Shown here piece after piece: positions 1-9,191 of a DNA stretch of 64,000 nucleotides (its first letter is position 1; every line of letters starts with the position of its first letter). This stretch comes from Bacillus thuringiensis (GTDB taxonomy: Bacteria; Bacillota; Bacilli; Bacillales; Bacillaceae_G): the NCBI RefSeq assembly GCF_001182785.1, contig NZ_CP012100.1, forward strand, positions 1-64,000. The letters are read 5' to 3'. The notes below the pieces were generated by a model. The model did no database searches and was not told the origin of the DNA. It was given only the letters and a program-made list of their open reading frames with translations. The position numbers and the translations under genes were made by a program.

Positions 1-843
1 CACAGTGATTTATTCCTTGTACAGGGGTTAAAAGAACACTTCCATCACGATATGTTCCATGGGAATGATATGGATACAACAATGTTACGTATCGGTGCAA
101 TGAATATGATGTTACATGGTGTAGATGCCCCAAATATCTCGTATCGTGATTCTCTTTCAGAAGACAATAAGGAAAAAGAAAAATATACATTAGTATTAGC
201 TAATCCACCATTTAAAGGTTCATTAGATTATGAGGCTGTTTCAAATGATTTACTAGCCGTAACGAAAACGAAGAAAACAGAATTATTATTCTTAACATTA
301 TTCTTACGTATTTTAAAACCAGGTGGACGTGCAGCAGTAATCGTGCCAGATGGTGTGTTGTTTGGTAGTTCAAAAGCTCATAAAGAAATTCGAAAAGAAA
401 TTATTGAGAATAACAAATTAGAAGCAATTATTTCGATGCCAAGTGGTGTGTTCAAGCCATATGCAGGGGTATCAACCGCGATTATGATTTTTACAAAAAC
501 GAATGCTGGTGGTACAGATAACGTATGGTTCTATGACATGAAAGCAGATGGCTATTCATTAGATGATAAACGAAATGAAATCGAAGCGAATGATATTCCA
601 GATATCATTACACGCTTTAATAATTTGCAAGACGAAAAAGAACGTAAACGTACAGAAAAATCCTTCTTTGTACCGTTTGAAGAAATCAAAAAAAATGATT
701 GGGATCTTTCTATTAACAAATATAAAGAGATTGAGTATGAAAAAGTCGAGTATAGAGCACCTATTGAAATTATTCAAGAAATAAAAAGTATGGAAAATGA
801 CATTCAAGAAGGTATAGAAAAATTGCAAGAAATGTTGAAATGA
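1..843 (+). CDS. hsdM: Type I restriction-modification DNA methyltransferase subunit HsdM, C-terminal part
   Basis: The reading frame is open from the first base of the window, so the gene starts upstream. HsdM transfers a methyl group from S-adenosylmethionine to adenine in the site chosen by HsdS; two HsdM bind one HsdS. The amino-methyltransferase catalytic motif NPPF lies at 202-213, inside LANPPFKGS, and a conserved GGRAAVIVPDGVLF stretch follows. The C-terminal part is charged and helical, as expected for HsdS contact. The stop codon overlaps a possible hsdS start, so the genes are translationally coupled. The N-terminal bundle and SAM-binding motif I are outside the window. Family assignment is secure; site specificity cannot be read from this subunit. 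Confidence 0.95.
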   Translation, partial: HSDLFLVQGLKEHFHHDMFHGNDMDTTMLRIGAMNMMLHGVDAPNISYRDSLSEDNKEKEKYTLVLANPPFKGSLDYEAVSNDLLAVTKTKKTELLFLTLFLRILKPGGRAAVIVPDGVLFGSSKAHKEIRKEIIENNKLEAIISMPSGVFKPYAGVSTAIMIFTKTNAGGTDNVWFYDMKADGYSLDDKRNEIEANDIPDIITRFNNLQDEKERKRTEKSFFVPFEEIKKNDWDLSINKYKEIEYEKVEYRAPIEIIQEIKSMENDIQEGIEKLQEMLK

Positions 844-854
844 GGATGATGGAT

Positions 855-2048
855 ATGGGTTTCATAGAATATAAATTAAGTGAACTAGGTGAAATAATCA
901 CAGGAAAAACTCCCCCAAAAACGAACGCTGAAAATTATAATAGTAAAGATGTATTATTTATTAAGCCTGATGATATTTCAGTCGAAAAGATAAATAGAAT
1001 CTCTAAAGGGAAATCTTATGTATCAGAAAAAGGTGCTGAGACAGGAAGATTAGTTGGAAAAGGAACGATATTAGTAACTTGTATTGGTATAGTAGGGAAA
1101 ATAGGAATAGTTGAATGTGAGCGTGCAATATTTAATCAACAAATTAATGCAATTATACCTAATGAGAAGATTGTTTTGGGAAAATATTTAGCATATTTAT
1201 TGAATAGTATGCAAAGACAACTACAAGATAAAGCTAATGCTCCTATTGTCCCGATTCTTAATAAGACAAATTTTTCTAAAATTAAGGTTAGAATACCAAG
1301 TTTAACTTATCAAGAAAAAGTAATAGATTTATTAGATGGATCTCAAACATTAATTCAAAAACGTCAATTCCAAATCACAGCATTGGATGAATTAACGCAA
1401 AGTGTCTTTTTAGAGATGTTCGGAGACCCTTTGCACAATCCTAAAAGATGGAAAAAAGGGAAAATTGCTGATTTAACTGAAACTACTCAGTATGGAACAA
1501 GTTCTAAGGCTAATGAAGGAGTAGGAGAGTTTCCAATTCTTCGAATGAATAATATTACTTATAAAGGTGGTTGGGATTTTTCTAATTTAAAATATATAGA
1601 TTTAGATGAAAAAGAACAAAAAAAATATTTAGTGCATAAAGGAGACTTACTTTTTAATAGGACGAACAGTAAGGAGTTAGTAGGTAAGACAGCGGTATAT
1701 AGAAATGATATTCCTTATGCTTATGCTGGGTATCTAGTAAAATTAATTCCAAATGCGGAGGCAAATGCTGAGTTTATTTCAGCATATCTAAATTCAGAGT
1801 ACGGAAAAAGAATTTTATTAAATAAAGCAAAAAGTATTGTAGGAATGGCTAATATAAATGCTCAAGAGCTAAAAAGTATAGATATCTATTTACCTCCTAA
1901 AAAATCACAAGATGACTATGCCTATAAAATACAATCAATTCTAAAATACCAGGAACAATTAAAAGACTCTCTAGAAAGCTATAATAATTTATATAATTCA
2001 TTACTCCAAAGGGCTTTCAAAGGTGAGCTTTTTCAAGAACAAGTATAA
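855..2048 (+). CDS. hsdS: Type I restriction-modification specificity subunit HsdS
   Basis: HsdS recognises the bipartite DNA target for both methylation and restriction. The protein has the usual two-repeat plan: a first target-recognition domain beginning ELGEIITGKTPPK, a helical spacer around YQEKVIDLLDGSQ, a second recognition domain beginning near IADLTETTQYGTSSKA, and a second helical spacer ending in LLQRAFKGELF, which is typical of the family. I chose ATG 855 because GAGG at 842-845 sits nine bases upstream; ATG 840, 846 and 849 are in-frame alternatives, 840 overlapping the hsdM stop. The gene is more AT-rich than its neighbours, as expected for recognition domains exchanged by recombination. 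The target sequence cannot be predicted. Confidence 0.93.
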   Translation: MGFIEYKLSELGEIITGKTPPKTNAENYNSKDVLFIKPDDISVEKINRISKGKSYVSEKGAETGRLVGKGTILVTCIGIVGKIGIVECERAIFNQQINAIIPNEKIVLGKYLAYLLNSMQRQLQDKANAPIVPILNKTNFSKIKVRIPSLTYQEKVIDLLDGSQTLIQKRQFQITALDELTQSVFLEMFGDPLHNPKRWKKGKIADLTETTQYGTSSKANEGVGEFPILRMNNITYKGGWDFSNLKYIDLDEKEQKKYLVHKGDLLFNRTNSKELVGKTAVYRNDIPYAYAGYLVKLIPNAEANAEFISAYLNSEYGKRILLNKAKSIVGMANINAQELKSIDIYLPPKKSQDDYAYKIQSILKYQEQLKDSLESYNNLYNSLLQRAFKGELFQEQV

Positions 2049-2076
2049 TAACTAAGTCATAGGGGTGATTGAGTTA

Positions 2077-5000
2077 ATGAAGAACTTTGGGTTTTTAAAA
2101 GAAAAAGAACAGTTTAAGAGTTTTGCGACAGCTTGTACAGAAGCTGAGAATGCGATGCTTGTAAGTCCTGCGACGTGTGCTATTTTAACACGTCGCGCGC
2201 TTGAACTTGCTGTGAAATGGGTATATCAAGTTGATAATGATGTCGCTGTACCATATCGTGATAATTTATCAAGTTTAATTCATGATCGGAACTTTCTAGG
2301 TGTCATCGATGAAGAATTATTACCAATGATGAAATATGTGGTGAAACTAGGGAATACAGCAGTTCATACGAATGCAAATATTACACATGATGAAGCAGTA
2401 CTGACGCTTCATCATCTTCATCAATTTGTTTCATGGATTGACTATTGCTATGCTGATGAATATACAGCGCCTGCCTTCAATGAAGTGCTTCTACATACAA
2501 GTGTAGAAAAGCGTGAGCGTCCAGAAGAGCTACAAAATTTATATGAGCGTTTAAGTGCGAAAGATAAAGATTTAGAAGAATTACGTAAAGAGAATGCAGC
2601 ACTACGCAGTCAGTTTACAGCTAAACGTGTTGAGCATACAAAAGAAATAAATTTTGTAGTGGATGAAATCAGTGAGTTTGATACGCGTAAAATGTATATC
2701 GATTTAGATTTAAAATTAGCAGGTTGGCAGTTTAATTACGATATTGAGGAAGAGTATCCAGTAAAAGGTATGCCAAATAAGACAGGCGAAGGGTTTGTTG
2801 ATTATGTATTGCGTGGTGAAAACGGTAAAATCATTGCGCTTGTAGAGGCGAAACGAACTTCGAAAGATCCAAAAGAAGGGCGCCAACAATCAAAGCTTTA
2901 TGCAGATTGTATTGAAAAAGAACAGGGATTGCGCCCAATTATTTTCTATACAAATGGATATGAAACATATATTTGGCATGATGACTATGGCGCTCGTAAA
3001 ACATCTGGTTTTTATAATAAAGAAGAAGTACAGTTACTCATTGATCGTCGTATTCTTCGTAGGCCATTGAAAGATGTAGAGATCAATGATGATATTACAA
3101 ACCGTTATTATCAAAAAGAGGCCATTCTTTCTGTTTGTGATGCGTTTGAACGTAATCAAAGAAAAGCACTATTGGTAATGGCAACAGGTAGTGGGAAAAC
3201 ACGTACGGTTATTTCGCTTGTTGACATTTTAACAAAGCATAATTGGGTAAAGAATATTTTGTTTTTAGCAGATCGAACAGCTTTAGTAAAACAAGCAATG
3301 CGAAACTTTAACGCCTTAATGCCAAATTTATCGTTATGTAATTTACTTGAAAATAAGGCGAATCCAGAAGAAAGTAGAATGATTTTTTCAACGTATGCTA
3401 CGATGATGAATGCCATTGATGAAACAAAAACAAAAGACGGCAAACGTTTATTTACAGTAGGTCATTTCGATTTGATTATTATTGATGAATCTCACCGAAG
3501 TATTTATCAAAAGTATCGTAGTATTTTTGACTATTTTGATGGCATGTTAGTTGGTTTAACAGCAACGCCAAAAGATGAAGTCGATAAAAATACATATTCT
3601 ATTTTTAATTTAGAAAATGGTGTTCCAACATATGCTTATGAATTATCACAAGCAGTTGAAGACAAGTTTTTAGTTGACTACAAAACACTAGAAACGAAAA
3701 CAAAGTTTTTAGAAGATGGTATTATGTATGACGATCTTTCTGAAGAGGAAAAGGCTGAATTTGAAGATGTTTTTGAAGATGAGCCCACCGTACGTGATAT
3801 TGATAGTTCAGCATTAAATAATTGGTTATTTAATGGAAATACGATTGATATGGTTTTAGAAAGCTTAATGACTAATGGTATTCATATCGAAGGCGGAGAT
3901 AAAATCGGAAAAACGATTATCTTTGCTAAAAATCATCGACATGCGCTAGCAATTAAAGAACGATTTGATTTGAAGTTTCCTGAATATGGCGGTAACTTCG
4001 CAGAAGTCATTGATTATAGCGTAAATTACTATCAATCGTTAATTGATGATTTTTCAGCGACTTCAAAAATGCCGGAGATTGCCATTTCTGTCGATATGTT
4101 AGATACAGGAATTGATGTCCCTGAAGTCGTCAATTTAGTATTCTTTAAGAAAGTTCGTTCGAAAACAAAGTTCTGGCAAATGATTGGGCGAGGTACACGG
4201 TTATGTGAGAATTTATTTGGCTTAGGACAAGATAAAGAGAATTTTTTAATATTTGATTGGTGTAGTAATTTTGAGTATTTCCGTGCCAACCAGCATGGCA
4301 CAGAGGCGAAACTATCGAAAACTTTAACCGAAAAGTTGTTTAACTCAAAAGTCGATATTGTGCGTGAATTGCAAGATGTTGAATATCAAGTTAGTCCGTA
4401 CAAAGAATTTAGACAGGAAACGGTAGAGCAATTAGTTACAGATGTAAAAACATTAAACGATGAGAATTTCCGAGTACGTCAACATATCCAATATGTTCAT
4501 AAGTATAAGGGAAAAAACAATTGGAATGCTTTATCTGTTGTTCAAACCAATGAAATTAAAGAACATGTATCTCCTTTAGTTACGCCGTATGACGATGATG
4601 AGCTAGCTAAACGATTCGATTTATTAATGTATACAATTGAAATAGCTAAATTAAATTCAAGTAATGCAACAAAGCCAATTGTGCGAGTGATGAATACAGC
4701 AGAAGCATTATCGAAATTAGGTTCAATTCCGCAAGTAGTAGAACAAAGAGATATCATTCAAAAAGTCAAAGATGAAACTTTTTGGCAAGAAGCTTCCCTT
4801 CAAGACTTGGAAGAAGTACGTGAGGCATTACGTGATTTAATTAAATTCATTGAGAGAGAACAACAAAAAATTTATTATACAGAATTCAAAGATGAAATCA
4901 TTGAACAGACTGAAAATAGTTCTATATTAGATGTGAATGATTTAAAAAGCTATCGTCAGAAAGTAGAACATTATCTAAAAGAACATCAGGATCAAATTAC

Positions 5001-5409
5001 CATCTATAAATTGCGCCATAATAAAGAACTAACGAAGCAAGATGTTGAAACATTAGAAGATATCCTGTGGCATGAGTTAGGTTCAAAAGAACAATATGAA
5101 AAAGACTTTGGGAATACATCGATTACAAGATTAGTTCGTAATATTGTTGGATTAGATCGACAGGCGGCAATGGAAGAGTTTTCAGAGTTTTTATCTGAGG
5201 AGCGCTTAAATATTCAACAAGCAAGATTCGTTGAATTAATTGTGGATTATGTTGTGAAAAATGGAACACTGGATAAACAAGTGCTTCAACAGGATCCATT
5301 TAGAACACTAGGAAGCATTACTTCATTATTCAAAAAAAATATGAGGGATGTTAAGAAAATTATTAGTGTTATTGATCGGATTAATAAGAACTCGGAGTTT
5401 ATTTCTTGA
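2077..5409 (+). CDS. hsdR: Type I restriction endonuclease subunit HsdR (EcoEI-like)
   Basis: HsdR is the ATP-dependent translocase and nuclease of the complex. The N-terminus resembles a DUF4145 domain (RALELAVKWVY). A PD-(D/E)xK nuclease follows, with D242, E257 and K259 in VDYV and VEAKR. Helicase motifs are intact: ATGSGKT from residue 369, DESH at 470, LTATPK at 494 and QMIGRGTRL near 704. The C-terminal third matches the EcoEI R-subunit C-terminal type. GTG 2065 is an alternative start, but ATG 2077 has AGGGG eleven bases upstream. With hsdM and hsdS this makes a complete, apparently functional type I system. Confidence 0.95.
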   Translation: MKNFGFLKEKEQFKSFATACTEAENAMLVSPATCAILTRRALELAVKWVYQVDNDVAVPYRDNLSSLIHDRNFLGVIDEELLPMMKYVVKLGNTAVHTNANITHDEAVLTLHHLHQFVSWIDYCYADEYTAPAFNEVLLHTSVEKRERPEELQNLYERLSAKDKDLEELRKENAALRSQFTAKRVEHTKEINFVVDEISEFDTRKMYIDLDLKLAGWQFNYDIEEEYPVKGMPNKTGEGFVDYVLRGENGKIIALVEAKRTSKDPKEGRQQSKLYADCIEKEQGLRPIIFYTNGYETYIWHDDYGARKTSGFYNKEEVQLLIDRRILRRPLKDVEINDDITNRYYQKEAILSVCDAFERNQRKALLVMATGSGKTRTVISLVDILTKHNWVKNILFLADRTALVKQAMRNFNALMPNLSLCNLLENKANPEESRMIFSTYATMMNAIDETKTKDGKRLFTVGHFDLIIIDESHRSIYQKYRSIFDYFDGMLVGLTATPKDEVDKNTYSIFNLENGVPTYAYELSQAVEDKFLVDYKTLETKTKFLEDGIMYDDLSEEEKAEFEDVFEDEPTVRDIDSSALNNWLFNGNTIDMVLESLMTNGIHIEGGDKIGKTIIFAKNHRHALAIKERFDLKFPEYGGNFAEVIDYSVNYYQSLIDDFSATSKMPEIAISVDMLDTGIDVPEVVNLVFFKKVRSKTKFWQMIGRGTRLCENLFGLGQDKENFLIFDWCSNFEYFRANQHGTEAKLSKTLTEKLFNSKVDIVRELQDVEYQVSPYKEFRQETVEQLVTDVKTLNDENFRVRQHIQYVHKYKGKNNWNALSVVQTNEIKEHVSPLVTPYDDDELAKRFDLLMYTIEIAKLNSSNATKPIVRVMNTAEALSKLGSIPQVVEQRDIIQKVKDETFWQEASLQDLEEVREALRDLIKFIEREQQKIYYTEFKDEIIEQTENSSILDVNDLKSYRQKVEHYLKEHQDQITIYKLRHNKELTKQDVETLEDILWHELGSKEQYEKDFGNTSITRLVRNIVGLDRQAAMEEFSEFLSEERLNIQQARFVELIVDYVVKNGTLDKQVLQQDPFRTLGSITSLFKKNMRDVKKIISVIDRINKNSEFIS

Positions 5410-5542
5410 TTTTGATCTAACTTTATTTCAAACCAACAGTGCTCTCTATGCTGCCAGAAATAGATATTGTTTATGGAGTTTAGTGGTGTTGATGTAGCCG
5501 GCTCAATTTTTGAATACATTTGATTTCGTGGAAACTAACTGA

Positions 5543-5680
5543 GGGGAAATATTTATTGATGTCCCTAAAGTTATCCCGATTTCTAAAGTTAATTATGTTG
5601 AATGGGATAACATAGGAAGATTAATAGGACGTTTAGTATTAATCAGGCTAAACCGTATCATAAGTGATAGTAAAGCGTAA
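5543..5680 (+). pseudogene. Short gene remnant downstream of hsdR
   Basis: The region between hsdR and the next remnant (5410-5973) holds no full gene. A 45-codon open stretch without a start codon encodes a protein-like segment containing FIDVPKVIPISKVNYVEWD and ending at TAA 5678. It is preceded by an in-frame TGA. I do not recognise the family. Its composition looks like real protein, so it is probably the tail of a lost gene. Confidence 0.3.
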
Positions 5681-5754
5681 GATTGTGTAAGAATTTCAAT
5701 GTGATTCTCTTCTTTATAGAGATTTTTTTATAAAGAATAGTTAATATTTGTATT

Positions 5755-5796
5755 AAAGGGTGTCTTAAAGTAATAACTTTGACACTCTTTTCTTAT
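5755..5796 (+). terminator. Rho-independent terminator after the hsd operon
   Basis: The arms GTGTC..AAAGT and ACTTT..GACAC form a hairpin followed by TCTTTTCTTATTCTT. It is about 350 bases past the hsdR stop and is the first good terminator on this strand. Confidence 0.6.
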
Positions 5797-5973
5797 TCTT
5801 AGAGATGTTAATTGTTGTAAAAGGTTAGATACGGTAAAATAGTGCATAAAGTATAAATTTATTAAATATTTTTGATAGATTTTTATGAAAGGTTAGAGGA
5901 TCGGGGAGAAGGAGGGTAGTTAATTAAGTTAAACAGTGAATACGTTATTATGGATATATGGAGATATTGATTT

Positions 5974-6481
5974 ATGAAGAAAAACTATAGCGAAATTATG
6001 ATTATACCTGAAATTGAAAAAAATTAATACAGTAAATAAAAAAGAAATAATCGAATTGAGATGAGTATTAGATTAAAAGGTTATAGTGATAAATGGAAAT
6101 TTTATTTTCTTTTTGAATATTGAAGCAGTAATTTTTGTTTTATTATCTTTAGGTGGCAAAGGATTAAATCCATATTATTCAAGCAAAGTTAAAGGACAAG
6201 TTGTTTGTGTAATAGACGACTATATTACAAAGGGTATTTCTTTTGAGACTGCTAGAAATTTATTGCCTAAAGCTGGTGCGAGTAAAGTAATATTAATAGC
6301 ACTAGGGAGATATAAAAAAGGGCAGTATGAAATTTATCAACATGAAGTATATGATTTCAATGGCAACATTATTAGAGCAGGTTATAAATATCGTTTGAAT
6401 TCTGGAGAGAACTTAACTGGAGAATATGTTACTATTTTAAAACATGAAGTGCATCGTATATGCGAAATGTTGAATGGATAG
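5974..6481 (+). pseudogene. Decayed phosphoribosyltransferase-like gene
   Basis: The 3' part (6086-6481) encodes a 131-residue segment with VVCVIDDYITKGISFETAR, which matches the PRPP-binding loop of the type I phosphoribosyltransferase fold (hydrophobic strand, D-D, then T/S-x-G). It ends in a helical tail. The N-terminal part is broken. ATG 5974 begins MKKNYSEIMIIPEIEK and stops at TAA; adjoining frames continue with INTVNKKEIIEL and with RLKGYSDKWKFYFLFEY. At least two frameshifts are therefore needed to rebuild one protein. GTG 6086 could in principle start a short product, but no strong Shine-Dalgarno is present. The function was probably phosphoribosyl transfer; the substrate is unknown. 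Confidence 0.5.
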
Positions 6482-6569
6482 TCTGTTAATAATTATGGAA
6501 TTTGATAAAGAGTAACTATATGAATAAAAATAATAAAATTATTTAATTTTTACTTCTAAAATATAGGTC

Positions 6570-6604
6570 TTCCCCCTCCTACAATAGCATGCGTTGAGGG
6601 GGAG
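6570..6604 (-). terminator. Convergent hairpin between PRTase remnant and the 562-residue gene
   Basis: The arms TCCCCCTC (6571-6578) and GAGGGGGA (6596-6603) pair perfectly across an 18-base loop. It lies between two convergent genes. The T-run is weak on both sides, so terminator function is likely but not certain. Confidence 0.5.
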
Positions 6605-6652
6605 AGATTTATTTAATTTAGAAAAGTGGTTATTCAATACATGGATAAAGTT

Positions 6653-8341
6653 TTAATCATCTTTTTCTTGTAATTCATCAAACATATCGAATGGGTGTAA
6701 TCCTTCATTAATAAATTCTTCCAACAATTTTTGATCAGTACCATTACTTTTCCAGCGATTCTGAGGGAAATCCAAAAGATGCTTTATTGCAACTCCCTCA
6801 TAGTTCACTTTTAAGTTATCTATTTTCAATTCAACTTGTTGTTTTGAATAACAATTATCTAAATGTTTATTTAAAGTTTTAGTTAAATGCATTATATAAG
6901 CAATATCGCCATCGCTATTTTTAAGAATTCTACTAAGTGTATTGTAATCAATAATTGTCTGGTTTTTTTCAGTAAAAAACATGCCTGAGTTATTAGAAGT
7001 AATAATTAAATGGTTAACTACTACTAGGAAATTGTTATTTAAATTTGTAGGTATCTTAGTAGGTAAAATACTTCTTATAAAATTAATTCCTTGTTCAGTA
7101 TGTAAGAAGTTATCTATTTTTTTAATTTGACTGAATGATTTTATAACACTGTCTTTGTTAAGAACCCTCAAATGGTCTTTAGCCCATTGAGGAGGGATAG
7201 GATTTTTAACTTCGCAACAGTATACAACATAACCTAGAGCAGGTTCTTCTGAGACTATTAACAAATCTATATCAGGAAGAGAAGTATCAAATTGTTGTAA
7301 GTCTACATTTGTCTTGCAGATAAATCCTTGTTCCTTAAATAAACTTTCAATTTTGTTTACAAAGTTATCACTTAAAATAGAGCTAAGTTGATTCTGAAAA
7401 ATCTTATTATTTCGAAGGGCTATTAGTCTTAGTACGTTTACATATGCTTCCCATTGACAAAAAATATGTGGTGACATCAATATTTCATTTGTTTCTTCAA
7501 AATAATATAGAGGAAAATATACTGGGTTAATCTTTTCTCCTTTTCTATATGTAATATCTAGTAAAATATTTCTACATTTTTGGAGGCTAAGACTAGATTC
7601 TTCATGTATAGCTTGTGCTATTTCATCTAAACTAACTATAACCGGAATAGGATTTTTATGTATTCTAGAATAATATCTATGATACAATGCTTTAATTAAT
7701 AATGATTTAATAACTTCAAACATTTCTTTTAAATTATAAGTTCCTAAAGTAATAGAGCTCATCTCATGGTCATTAATGAAATTATAATAATTATTAATTT
7801 TCAATTCGGCTTCCTTTTTAATTAGCTCCAATGCCTCTCGGGCATCTTGATTATCAGTAAATTCTTCATAAGGTTTTAATAAAGAAATGATTTTCTCACT
7901 TGTCGGTGAGTAATCAGAAAAGATTTCTTGAGATTTAGAAAAATAGTTATCAGCTATTAAAAAAAACTGACGGGGAATTGAGCTGTCTTTGTAGCCTATT
8001 TTTACCTTCCTTTTATTAAATTTCCACTCTATGGAATCGGAAGTGTTGTATGAATAATACAAAAATTCTCTTAACATGAAATAATGTGATGCATATTCTA
8101 AATCCTTTAAAAATCTCTTAGCATTTGGTAAATTACCATTAGAACTATTGTTAACATAATAAGGTAGAAGAATATCCAACCCTTTTTTTAGGAATTGCTC
8201 AGTACTAGAATTACTAATATATGAAGTCTCGATAGCTGCTATAATCATTTTTACTGCATCTACCCCGGAACATTTTAAAGAGGAGAGATTTTCTAATTTC
8301 TGGTCTATCACTTTCTCGAATTCCTTTACTTTCTCGATCAT
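6653..8341 (-). CDS. Hypothetical protein with PD-(D/E)xK-like motif, defence-island context
   Basis: This 562-residue protein is not assigned to a named family. Residues 1-300 are mostly helical. In the second half, a D-x-D (D357, D359) followed by E377-V-K379 sits between two predicted strands (DIDLLIV and YVVYCCEVKN). That spacing is the PD-(D/E)xK nuclease core, and a helix with QIKKID at 405-410 follows, as in many restriction-type nucleases. There is no signal peptide or membrane segment. It stands alone, convergent to the hsd operon and upstream of a field of broken genes and McrBC, so a role in DNA restriction is reasonable. This rests on motif spacing only; a housekeeping role or an inactive fold cannot be excluded. 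Confidence 0.7.
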   Translation of the reverse strand: MIEKVKEFEKVIDQKLENLSSLKCSGVDAVKMIIAAIETSYISNSSTEQFLKKGLDILLPYYVNNSSNGNLPNAKRFLKDLEYASHYFMLREFLYYSYNTSDSIEWKFNKRKVKIGYKDSSIPRQFFLIADNYFSKSQEIFSDYSPTSEKIISLLKPYEEFTDNQDAREALELIKKEAELKINNYYNFINDHEMSSITLGTYNLKEMFEVIKSLLIKALYHRYYSRIHKNPIPVIVSLDEIAQAIHEESSLSLQKCRNILLDITYRKGEKINPVYFPLYYFEETNEILMSPHIFCQWEAYVNVLRLIALRNNKIFQNQLSSILSDNFVNKIESLFKEQGFICKTNVDLQQFDTSLPDIDLLIVSEEPALGYVVYCCEVKNPIPPQWAKDHLRVLNKDSVIKSFSQIKKIDNFLHTEQGINFIRSILPTKIPTNLNNNFLVVVNHLIITSNNSGMFFTEKNQTIIDYNTLSRILKNSDGDIAYIMHLTKTLNKHLDNCYSKQQVELKIDNLKVNYEGVAIKHLLDFPQNRWKSNGTDQKLLEEFINEGLHPFDMFDELQEKDD

Positions 8342-8547
8342 TCAAATGCCACCTCAATCATCTTATTTTTATAAAAGTAACTTAAATTAAGCGAATTAAA
8401 AATCATTTATAAATTACCTTACCTTACAAAGTATAACAAATAACTACTGATATAAATAATTAAAATATAATATATATTCTCAGAATTAAAGAATAAACTT
8501 TATACACATGTGTAATATAAGGAATTATTAAAAAGTACTCTTGATAA
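8342..8547. other. AT-rich intergenic segment
   Basis: This stretch is very AT-rich and contains no open frame of note. It should carry the promoter of the minus-strand 562-residue gene, but I see no clear -35/-10 pair. Confidence 0.4.
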
Positions 8548-8690
8548 GACCCCGCACCAAGTAGAGAAGACATAGATGTTACAAAAAGGCTTGCTGAAGC
8601 AGGAAAAGTGATAGGCATAGAGATCTTATAGATCATCTTATTGTCTGCAAGGAGATTTTAGTTTCACTTAAGGAAAAAGGCATACGTAAC
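8548..8690 (+). pseudogene. radC: RadC (JAMM-domain) C-terminal remnant
   Basis: The sequence encodes DPAPSREDIDVTKRLAEAGK then VIGIEIL in one frame. It continues as DHLIVCKEILVSLKEKGI in another frame after TAG 8628-8630. This is the end of a RadC/JAMM protein, including the Ser and Asp of the zinc-binding HxHPSGxxxPSxxD motif. The 5' part with the His-x-His is missing. It closely parallels the second radC exon at 18383-18531, so the window has two radC copies. A one-base loss near EILDHL explains the shift. Non-functional. Confidence 0.8.
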
Positions 8691-8702
8691 GAGGATGCAA
8701 AC

Positions 8703-8849
8703 ATGAAATACATAAAAGCCATGATGCGTGGAGGAGAAATGAGTGAACATTTATTTGATAAAATGGATAGTGGATTGCTAAAGGAAGGCAAGGGCGTTAG
8801 ACAAATATTCAAAGAAATTATTTGTGCTAAAACCAATATTAATGATTAG
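8703..8849 (+). CDS. Small hypothetical protein, 48 residues
   Basis: ATG 8703 has GAGG at 8691-8694, eight bases upstream, and the frame runs to TAG 8847. The product begins MKYIKAMMRGGEMSEHLF and is followed by a Lys-rich helix. It lies directly after the radC remnant and before a DUF960-like remnant, the kind of small-gene string found with radC on plasmids and phages. I do not recognise the family. The good ribosome-binding site favours a real gene, although both neighbours are broken. Confidence 0.4.
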   Translation: MKYIKAMMRGGEMSEHLFDKMDSGLLKEGKGVRQIFKEIICAKTNIND

Positions 8850-9088
8850 CAGAGAAGAGATTGCAAGCGTTTGGTGTTAATCAAGACTGTTATGTTACAA
8901 AGGCAGTTCATGAAGTAATACCGCTAGAGCTGCAACAGTTTTTATGGCCAATCATTGACTGGTGGAAAGCTGCTGGAGATAGATTAGATTATTTACAAGT
9001 TTTTGAGCTAATCCCAGACGAGTAATACCAACTTGTTTGTAATAAACAGGAATGTCCGGTAGTGCTAATCAGTTATCTAGATATGTAG
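8846..9088 (+). pseudogene. DUF960-like gene remnant
   Basis: The frame encodes YVTKAVHEVIPLELQQFLW and then DYLQVFELIPDE. This matches the DUF960 pattern: a YVT(K/R)G-like start, I-P-x-E-L-Q, a Trp, and DYLQVFEL. An in-frame TAA at 9023-9025 interrupts it. The frame continues with YQLVCNKQECP to TAG 9086, in agreement with the family's C-terminal NKQExP-like piece. No ATG start is present; TTG 8861 is possible. It is read as a gene inactivated by one nonsense mutation. The molecular function of DUF960 is not known to me. Confidence 0.55.
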
Positions 9089-9191
9089 GCTTAGGGGATA
9101 TTCTTTAAAGTTTAAATGATATTAAATATAGTATATTTATTTTCTATATTATAATAAAATATAGAAATTTAGATGTATAAGGGTACAATCA

